Below, piece by piece: positions 56,840-64,000 of a stretch of 64,000 nucleotides of DNA. The DNA is from Pseudomonas cuatrocienegasensis (lineage in GTDB: Bacteria; Pseudomonadota; Gammaproteobacteria; Pseudomonadales; Pseudomonadaceae), in contig NZ_FOFP01000001.1 in NCBI RefSeq assembly GCF_900110925.1, forward strand, positions 434,001-498,000, given 5' to 3'. A model generated the notes under the pieces. It made no database searches. It saw only the letters and a program-made list of their open reading frames with translations, and was not told where the DNA came from. The translations under genes and the position numbers were made by a program. The stretch's first letter is position 1. Every line of letters starts with the position of its first letter.

Positions 56840-58281
56840 CAGTGCGCTACTCCGGCAGGAATCTGTGCAGCGGCTTCATATTCGGAAGCCTTGGCGGCAC
56901 GCACGGTGCGGTAAGTGTTGTAGGCCATCAACAGCATGCCGGTGACGAAGAAGGCGCCGCCGATCATCCGTACGACATAGCCAGGGTGGCTGGCTTCGAG
57001 GGCTTCAACGAAAGAGTAGGTGAGGGTGCCGTCTTCGTTGACTGCGCGCCACATCAGACCCTGGGTGATGCCGTTGACCCACATCGAGGCGATGTACAGC
57101 ACGGTGCCAATGGTCGCCAACCAGAAGTGGGCATTGATCAGGCCGATGCTGTGCATCTGCTCACGACCAAACACTTTGGGGATCAGGTGGTAGAGCGCGC
57201 CGATGGAGATCATCGCAACCCAGCCAAGAGCGCCGGCATGTACGTGGCCGATGGTCCAGTCGGTGTAGTGCGACAGGGCGTTGACGGTCTTGATCGCCAT
57301 CATCGGGCCTTCGAAGGTCGACATGCCGTAGAACGCCAGGGACACGACCAGGAAGCGCAGGATTGGGTCGGTGCGCAGCTTATGCCAGGCGCCGGAGAGG
57401 CTCATCATGCCGTTGATCATGCCGCCCCAGCTTGGCGCCAGGAGGATGATCGACATCGCCATACCGAGGGACTGTGCCCAATCCGGCAGTGCGGTGTAGT
57501 GCAGGTGGTGCGGACCGGCCCAGATGTACAGGGTGATCAGTGCCCAGAAATGCACGATGGACAGGCGGTAGGAGTAGATCGGACGTTCGGCCTGTTTGGG
57601 CACGAAGTAGTACATCATCCCCAAGAAGCCTGTGGTCAGGAAGAAGCCCACGGCGTTGTGGCCATACCACCACTGGATCATCGCATCGGTCGCGCCGGCG
57701 TACATGGAGTACGACTTGAAGAAGCTGACCGGAACCTGAGCGCTGTTGACTACGTGCAGCAGCAATGTCACCAGGATGAAGGCACCGTAGAACCAGTTGC
57801 CTACATAGATGTGCTTGGTCTTGCGCTGCACGATGGTGCCAAAGAACACCGCCACGTAAGCGATCCAGACAACACCCAGGAGAATGTCGATTGGCCACTC
57901 GAGCTCAGCGTATTCCTTGGAGCTGGTGTAGCCCATCGGCAGCGTGATCACCGCCAGGACGATGACCGCTTGCCAGCCCCAGAAGGTGAAGGCAGCCAGA
58001 CCATCGGAGATCAGGCGCGTCTGACAAGTGCGCTGAACCACGTAGTAAGACGTGGCGAACAGTGCGCAGCCGCCAAAGGCGAAGATCACCGCGTTAGTGT
58101 GCAGGGGGCGCAGACGACCGAAGCTCGTCCACTCCATGCCCAGGTTGAGTTCCGGCCACACGAGTTGTGCGGCGATGAACACGCCTAGACCCATGCCGAT
58201 GACGCCCCAAATCACCGTCATCACGGCGAATTGGCGAACCACCTTGTAGTTATAAGCAGTCTGACTGATTGCTGTGCTCAT
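56839..58281 (-). CDS. ccoN1: Cbb3-type oxidase catalytic subunit I (first operon)
   Basis: Haem-copper oxygen reductase core, 480 aa from the ATG at 58281 ([20 protein letters not shown]). Twelve membrane helices; [15 protein letters not shown] carries a haem-b His, [13 protein letters not shown] the CuB His, and [13 protein letters not shown] the CuB His pair, with [20 protein letters not shown] and HVHAGALGW near the high-spin haem ligand and low-spin haem. The longer frame to 58368 has no ribosome site. No perfect Anr box precedes it, consistent with the more constitutive role known for Cco-1 in P. aeruginosa. Confidence 0.96.
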   Translation of the reverse strand: MSTAISQTAYNYKVVRQFAVMTVIWGVIGMGLGVFIAAQLVWPELNLGMEWTSFGRLRPLHTNAVIFAFGGCALFATSYYVVQRTCQTRLISDGLAAFTFWGWQAVIVLAVITLPMGYTSSKEYAELEWPIDILLGVVWIAYVAVFFGTIVQRKTKHIYVGNWFYGAFILVTLLLHVVNSAQVPVSFFKSYSMYAGATDAMIQWWYGHNAVGFFLTTGFLGMMYYFVPKQAERPIYSYRLSIVHFWALITLYIWAGPHHLHYTALPDWAQSLGMAMSIILLAPSWGGMINGMMSLSGAWHKLRTDPILRFLVVSLAFYGMSTFEGPMMAIKTVNALSHYTDWTIGHVHAGALGWVAMISIGALYHLIPKVFGREQMHSIGLINAHFWLATIGTVLYIASMWVNGITQGLMWRAVNEDGTLTYSFVEALEASHPGYVVRMIGGAFFVTGMLLMAYNTYRTVRAAKASEYEAAAQIPAGVAH

Positions 58282-58626
58282 GCTGGGTTCCACGGTTAAT
58301 GGAGTTTTTAGGGGTACAAAAATCGGCGGCAAGTATGGAGAAAGCAGGTAGCCATTGCAACGCCACACGCCGGCGCGATCAGGGTTCCAACGCTTTTGGG
58401 CAGCGACGATGGACGCCCGCTGACCGGTTTTTCACAGTGCTGTATGCGCCTGTCTGGCGCCGCGCAAAGATAGGAATCGCCTTGGATTTATGACTGATGG
58501 CGACTGAGCACTAGAGTAGCGCAAATGCACCCGTGACGGACCATTGGCCGACGGGTGCGACGCTGGGTCGCACGAGATCGCACCGGCTGACTTGGCGTCA
58601 CCCGGTGGAGGGGGGAGGTGAGCAGT
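58282..58626. promoter_or_regulatory. Upstream region of the first cco operon
   Basis: Non-coding gap between the two cco operons. I found no TTGAT-N4-ATCAA match. A hairpin-like GGGTGCGACGCTGGGTCGCA near 58553-58572 echoes the hairpin after ccoP1. Confidence 0.4.
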
Positions 58627-58647
58627 CGCCCTCCGTAATGGAGGGCG
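58627..58647. terminator. Hairpin after ccoP2
   Basis: CGCCCTCC-GTAAT-GGAGGGCG, ten bases past the ccoP2 stop. A perfect eight-pair stem without a T tract, so it is either a weak terminator or an mRNA 3'-stabiliser. Confidence 0.6.
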
Positions 58648-58657
58648 ATACTTTTTA

Positions 58658-59605
58658 TCAGTTGCTGTTGGCTTGCTCTGGAGTTTTCGCTTTGCGGCTC
58701 AGGCTGAGTACGTAGGCGGCCAGCAGGTGAACCTTGTCGTTACCCAGGTATTGCTCTTGCGCGGGCATCTGACCGTTGCGGCCGTGGCGAATGGTCTGCT
58801 GCAACTGCACCAGGCTGCTGCCGTAGATCCAGCCGCCAGGCTGGGTCAGGTCGGGAGCGCCCATGGCCGCCATGCCGGTACCGTTAGCGCCGTGGCAAGC
58901 CGAGCAGTTACTGGAGTAGAGTGCCGCCCCGGCCTGTTGGTCGGCAGCTGCATCCGCGGCCACAGGCAGGCGTGCAAGGGTGCCGCGCACATAAGTGGCG
59001 ACCTGGCGCACACCGTCTTCACCGATGATCGCACCCCAGGCCGGCATGGCGCCCATGCGGCCGTTGAGAATACTGGTCTTGATGGTTTCGGCCTCGCCGC
59101 CCCAGCGCCAGTGCTTGTCGGTCAAGTTGGGGAAACCAACCGCCCCTTTGGCATCTGAGCCGTGGCAGACCGAGCAATAGGTGGCGAACATACGCCCGCC
59201 CATTTTCAAGGCTTGCTCGTCCTGGGCAACCTGCTCCAGGGGCATGGCTGCATATTTGGCGAAGATCGGCCCGTAAAGCCCGTCGGCTTGCTCGACTTCA
59301 CGCTGCCACTGGGCAACCTGGGTCCAGCCATCGTCATAGCCGGGCAATACGCCCTTCCAGTTGCCCAGGCCGGGGTACAGCAGCAGATAACCGACAGCGA
59401 AGACGATGGTGCCGATAAACAGCATGAACCACCATTTTGGCAGTGGGTTGTCGTACTCCTCGATACCGTCGAAGGAGTGACCCATGGTCTGCTCGGTTTC
59501 GTTCTTGTGAATTTCGCTCTTGCGGGTGGCGAAGATCAGCCAGAACAGCGCCAACAAGGTGCCGATGGTCAACAGCGAAATGTACCAGCTCCAGAAGGTG
59601 CTCAT
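58658..59605 (-). CDS. ccoP2: Cbb3-type oxidase diheme subunit III (second operon)
   Basis: 315 aa paralogue of ccoP1 with the same two N-terminal helices, the [18 protein letters not shown] signature and haem motifs YCSVCHG and NCSACHG. It lacks the loop present in CcoP1 after the VLPGYD segment and diverges between the two haem domains ([20 protein letters not shown]). Four-base overlap with ccoQ2. Confidence 0.95.
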   Translation of the reverse strand: MSTFWSWYISLLTIGTLLALFWLIFATRKSEIHKNETEQTMGHSFDGIEEYDNPLPKWWFMLFIGTIVFAVGYLLLYPGLGNWKGVLPGYDDGWTQVAQWQREVEQADGLYGPIFAKYAAMPLEQVAQDEQALKMGGRMFATYCSVCHGSDAKGAVGFPNLTDKHWRWGGEAETIKTSILNGRMGAMPAWGAIIGEDGVRQVATYVRGTLARLPVAADAAADQQAGAALYSSNCSACHGANGTGMAAMGAPDLTQPGGWIYGSSLVQLQQTIRHGRNGQMPAQEQYLGNDKVHLLAAYVLSLSRKAKTPEQANSN

Positions 59606-59787
59606 GGGGTGTTGCTCCTTGTTGCGGCAGGCTGAGGGTCATCGGCGAACGGCAGGTTGGCGGCTTCGCTGAACGCGGTATGGCGCTTGCCGCTGTATGC
59701 CCACAGCGTCATGGCGACGAAGGCCAGCAGGACCAGGGCGGTGCCCAGGCCACGCAGCAGGCCGATATCGGTAAGGGCGAGTGTCAT
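59602..59787 (-). CDS. ccoQ2: Cbb3-type oxidase subunit CcoQ (second operon)
   Basis: 61 aa with one membrane helix ([20 protein letters not shown]) and [15 protein letters not shown] at the C-terminus. Same length and spacing as ccoQ1. Confidence 0.92.
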   Translation of the reverse strand: MTLALTDIGLLRGLGTALVLLAFVAMTLWAYSGKRHTAFSEAANLPFADDPQPAATRSNTP

Positions 59788-59790
59788 GAC

Positions 59791-60398
59791 TTACCTCCGA
59801 TTCTTAACGGCAGTGCCGAGCACTTGCAGGTAATCGACCAGCGCATCCATCTCGGTCTTGCCGCGCACGGCCTCGGAGGCGCCGGCGATATCGGCGTCGC
59901 TGTAGGGCACGCCGACGTGACGCAGGGCGGTCATCTTGGCTGGGGTGTCCTGGCCATCCAGGGTTGCCTCAACCAACCAGGGATAGGCGGGCATCTTCGA
60001 CTCGGGTACCACGTTGCGCGGGTTGTACAGGTGCGCACGGTGCCATTCGCTGGAGTAGCGGCCGCCAACCCGCGCCAGGTCCGGGCCGGTACGTTTCGAG
60101 CCCCAGAGAAACGGGTGGTCGTAGACGCTTTCCCCAGCGACCGAGTAATGGCCGTAACGCTCGGTCTCGGCGCGGAACGGGCGGATCATCTGCGAGTGGC
60201 AGCCGACACAACCTTCACGGATGTAGATGTCACGGCCTTCGAGCTGCAGGGCGGTATAGGGTTTGAGGCCGCTGACCGGCTCGTTGGTGACATCCTGGAA
60301 GAACAGCGGGACGATCTGCGTCAGGCCGCCGATACTCACGGCCAGGACCATCATCAGGGCCATCAGGCCAATGTTCTTCTCGAGTAATTCGTGTTTCA

Positions 60399-60399
<1 letters not shown>
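59791..60399 (-). CDS. ccoO2: Cbb3-type oxidase cytochrome c subunit II (second operon)
   Basis: 202 aa, nearly identical in design to CcoO1: [20 protein letters not shown] haem motif and [20 protein letters not shown]. The C-terminal third differs most ([20 protein letters not shown]). Overlaps ccoN2 by one base. Confidence 0.96.
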
Positions 60400-61838
<1,439 letters not shown>

Positions 61839-61876
61839 GTCTGGGCTTCCATCCACGGTTGATTCGATCATTTCTA

Positions 61877-62037
61877 GGAGCCTGTCGGACTTGACCGTTC
61901 GTTGCGAGGGAAAGCCGGCTTGAGACAGTTTTGTTGCTTTACCGAGGCGAATAGCGAGCTATTTAACGAGGGAAAGCAGCAAAAATGGCCAAGTCCGGCT
62001 TTTCCGCAGTAGAGCAGTGTTAAGTCCGACAGGCTCC
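61877..62037. mobile_element. MITE with TCTA target duplication
   Basis: 161 bp bounded by perfect inverted repeats GGAGCCTGTCGGACTT (61877-61892) and AAGTCCGACAGGCTCC (62022-62037), directly flanked by TCTA on both sides (61873-61876 and 62038-62041). No coding frame. The intact ends and duplication indicate a fairly recent insertion by a transposase encoded elsewhere. It sits in the 5' region of the second cbb3 operon. Confidence 0.82.
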
Positions 62038-62094
62038 TCTACTGCCTGCAGGCGTGGCAGACGCGCGCAGGCGAATTGCTAAAGCGAGGCAAGC

Positions 62095-62781
62095 ATGGGC
62101 AAAGCAGGGAGCGAAGGTATTGACCCGGGTCAATGCCAGCACGCAGGCGGTGAATCTGCCGGGGTTTGGGCGCGGCCAGAGGGGGCGGGTGTGGCCACAC
62201 TGATTTTGGCCCATGGGGCCGGTGCGCCGATGGACAGCCCGTTTATGACGCAGATAGCGGAGAATCTTGCGGCGCTGGGTGTCAGCGTGGTGCGTTTTGA
62301 GTTCGCCTACATGGCAGCACGGCGCACCGATGGCCGCAAGCGTCCGCCAGCCCCCCAGGCACGTCTGCTGGAGGAATGGCGCCAGTGCTATCGGCAGGTG
62401 CGTGAGCAGGTCGATGGACCGCTGGCTATTGGCGGCAAGTCTATGGGCGGGCGCATGGCCAGCCTGCTGGCCGACGAGTTGGGCGTCGATGCGCTGGTGT
62501 GCCTGGGGTATCCCTTCCATGCCGTGGGCAAGGTCGACAAGCCACGGGTCGCACACCTGGCGGACCTGCGTACGCCAACCCTGATCGTGCAGGGCGAACG
62601 CGACCCCATGGGCGGGCGCGAGCGCGTCGCTGGCTATTGTCTGGCGCCCGCCATCACCCTGCATTGGCTGGCCGCCGCCGACCATGACCTCAAGCCGTTA
62701 CAGCGCTCAGGCTTCAACCATGAGCAGCATCTGGCCGCAGCGGCGCAGGCCGTGAGTGGGTTTTTGAGCGGGCTCGCGTAG
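62095..62781 (+). CDS. Alpha/beta-fold hydrolase (KANL3/Tex30-like)
   Basis: 228 aa, cytoplasmic. LILAHGAGAPMDSPFM near residue 40 (oxyanion region), VVRFEFAYMAARRTDGRKRP, nucleophile GGKSMGGRMASLL and a late catalytic His in DHDLKPLQRSGFNHEQH. Typical of the dienelactone-hydrolase-like proteins annotated only as alpha/beta hydrolase. The first 30 residues are atypical and overlap an Anr-like palindrome, so the true start may be a later GTG (about 62191). Confidence 0.8.
   Translation: MGKAGSEGIDPGQCQHAGGESAGVWARPEGAGVATLILAHGAGAPMDSPFMTQIAENLAALGVSVVRFEFAYMAARRTDGRKRPPAPQARLLEEWRQCYRQVREQVDGPLAIGGKSMGGRMASLLADELGVDALVCLGYPFHAVGKVDKPRVAHLADLRTPTLIVQGERDPMGGRERVAGYCLAPAITLHWLAAADHDLKPLQRSGFNHEQHLAAAAQAVSGFLSGLA
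62120..62133. promoter_or_regulatory. Anr-like box upstream of the second cco operon
   Basis: TTGACCCGGGTCAA, a perfect palindrome that differs from TTGAT-N4-ATCAA by one base per half; such variants are accepted Anr/FNR sites. It now lies 282 bp from the ccoN2 ATG because of the MITE; without it and one TCTA the distance would be about 117 bp. Confidence 0.55.
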
Positions 62782-62889
62782 CCAAAAAAGGATCTTCGCA
62801 TTTCTGTGGGGATGCTGGGCTTGACACCGGACTGGCAAGTTTGTGTGTGGTCCGGCAAATGGCGTGGCATGGCCCATTCCCGCGTGTAC

Positions 62890-63545
62890 TGAACGTTTGG
62901 GTTGCGCCCCTCACGGGCGCCACACCTTTCTTGCTTGCCCAAGAAAGGTGTGCCAAAGAAGGGCACCCCGACATCCGGGTTTCGCTGCGCGAAACTTCCC
63001 TCGCTCCGGCGCTGCTCCGGGGGCCGGCGTACATGGGCCATCCCTGGCCCATTACGCCTCTCGCCGCATCCATGCGGCTCGTCCCCCTACGCAACACCTA
63101 CACTCGGCCTCCTGACGGGACCCGGTCGCGAGCTTGCAGGATTTTCACAGGATCAAGTACGGCGGCGTCTGTCTTTTGCTCTGGTTCTTGAATCGCGATC
63201 GTGCAGACGACGCCCAAAGCCCCTTCAGGAGGCCGAGTGGAATCGCCGCGCAAGGGGGTGAGCGACATGGATGTCGCGACGACTGCATGGATGCAGGAGG
63301 TAGAGCGAAGCAGGATGCCCGAGCCGAGAGCCACGCTGGGCCATGGATGGCCCTTCGTGGCGGACCCCTGGAGTGGTGATGGAAGGAGGGAACCCCGGCG
63401 CAGCCGGGGCCGGATGGTGGGGTGCCCTTCTCTTTGGTTACTTTCTCTTGGGCAAGCAAGAGCTACGGAGCGAAGCGGAGTAACAGCCGCAGGCTGGCCC
63501 GAAGGGTGAGCGCAGCGAATCAAGTGACTCGCCCGTAAGGGGCGA
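62890..63545. repeat. Large imperfect palindromic intergenic element
   Basis: About 650 bp in which segments of the left half recur inverted in the right half in mirrored order: CTTGCCCAAGAAAG / CTTTCTCTTGGGCAAG, GAAGGGCACCCC / GGGGTGCCCTTC, GGGCCATCCCTGGCCC / GGGCCATGGATGGCCC, ACTCGGCCTCCTGA / TCAGGAGGCCGAGT, and at the centre GGCGTCTGTC / GCAGACGACGCC. Open frames here are by-products of the symmetry. It resembles long dispersed intergenic repeats known in Pseudomonas; no transposase is inside. Confidence 0.7.
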
Positions 63546-63656
63546 AACCCGCCAGACCAGACAGCGCGTTAATGGATAGAGCCACGTCATCGGCAACGCA
63601 CACTTATTTGCCAGTCCGGTGTCAATAAGCGATTCCCAGAATTTACGCGAAGAACC

Positions 63657-63685
63657 CAAAAAACAACCCGCCGGGCGGCGGGTTG
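63657..63685 (-). terminator. Rho-independent terminator of the chemoreceptor gene
   Basis: On the minus strand CAACCCGCCGCCCGGCGGGTTG is a GC-rich stem followed directly by TTTTTTGG. Confidence 0.85.
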
Positions 63686-63711
63686 GGGAAGGTGCTGGCC
63701 TGCAGTCGAGG

Positions 63712-64000
63712 TCAGCTGTTAAAGCGTTCGACCAGCGCATATTGCCCTTGCGCGGTACGGGTCAGGGCTTTGCTCAGGGTTGCCGTGCTGCGCGCTTCTT
63801 CCGATGTCTGGTCGGCCAACTGGGCGATGGTGGTGATGTTGCGGTTGATCTCGTCGGCTACGGCGCTTTGCTCCTCTGCCGCAGCGGCGATCTGGTCGGC
63901 CATGCCGGCAATGTTGGCCACCGCATCACTGATGCCTGAGAGCGCATGATCGGCCTTGAGCACACGCTCGACGCCTTCATCGGCCTGTTTGCGGCCGATT
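63712..64000 (-). CDS. Methyl-accepting chemotaxis protein, C-terminal end (5' part beyond window)
   Basis: Only the last 96 codons are present; the frame is open to the window edge. Sequence is typical of the C-terminal signalling helix: IAAAAEEQSAVADEINRNIT, then TIAQLADQTSEEA, ending TAQGQYALVERFNS. The internal GTG at 63963 is not the real start. A terminator follows. Confidence 0.9.
   Translation of the reverse strand, partial: IGRKQADEGVERVLKADHALSGISDAVANIAGMADQIAAAAEEQSAVADEINRNITTIAQLADQTSEEARSTATLSKALTRTAQGQYALVERFNS

Noticed and set aside
56842-58188. 448-codon plus-strand frame opposite ccoN1 (and a similar one at 60402-61697)
   Set aside because: Both are antisense shadows of the ccoN genes, and their resemblance simply reflects the duplicated operons.
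62834-63540. Several overlapping frames on both strands, some giving similar proteins
   Set aside because: Generated by the large inverted repeat; no ribosome sites or recognised domains.

Overview
The window reads as a chromosomal segment of a high-GC gammaproteobacterium of the genus Pseudomonas (sensu lato). Evidence: an OprD-family porin, an Anr-type regulator beside hemN and two tandem cbb3 oxidase operons, the GntR-smc-zipA-ligA order, a HupN-type HU, REP-like repeats of the 'TGTAGGAGCGAA' type, and overall conservation of gene order with the PA1514-PA1557 region of P. aeruginosa (recalled, not searched).

Layout. 1-3273: end of a gallate-type aromatic acid cluster (OprD porin cut by the window edge, GalD-like tautomerase, divergent LysR regulator). 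3274-6020: a small, visibly AT-richer accessory island with an HD hydrolase, a VOC protein, a DUF6434-like protein, an attC-like palindrome, an orphan pseudaminic-acid-type methylase and a 28-codon relic of a second DUF6434-like gene. 6021-22066: a KefB-type antiporter followed by a complete purine catabolic locus (puuD, allA, alc, uraD, puuE, uraH, a LysE exporter, a GntR regulator, guaD, xdhC, xdhB, xdhA, second GntR regulator), enough to take guanine or hypoxanthine to glyoxylate plus urea. 22069-29146: smc, zipA, ligA. 29175-33150: OPT transporter, hupN, a chemoreceptor. 33165-33650: a MITE-like element directly upstream of the promoter of the SRP RNA gene. 33777-39605: two small unknown genes, dnaX, ybaB, recR, an acyl-CoA dehydrogenase and a cold-shock protein. 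39975-46164: AraC regulator, SDR, CMD-like protein, monooxygenase-like protein, esterase, ohr, a tiny secreted peptide, ohrR, and a NaChBac-like channel. 46167-61838: apt, anr, a small coiled-coil gene, hemN, the ccoG-ccoH-ccoI-ccoS-tauE-like maturation cluster and two tandem ccoNOQP operons. 61877-64000: a second MITE with a clear target duplication, an alpha/beta hydrolase, a roughly 650-bp imperfect palindromic intergenic element, and the 3' end of a chemoreceptor.

How it works together. Purine locus: palindromic TTGTNTACAA sites lie upstream of puuE, uraH, the LysE exporter and the first GntR gene; a different tandem site (TGAC-N6-GTCA) lies upstream of xdhA. This suggests two GntR proteins controlling two halves of the pathway. 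Respiration locus: Anr, hemN with a perfect Anr box, copper loading (CcoI), assembly (CcoG/H/S) and both cbb3 oxidases form one low-oxygen respiration module. Most non-coding structure is repetitive (REPs, MITEs, long inverted repeats). I found no large undescribed system. The most unusual parts are the cassette-like island, the MITEs that touch gene control or gene ends, the secreted 39-residue peptide, and the two inferred purine regulons.
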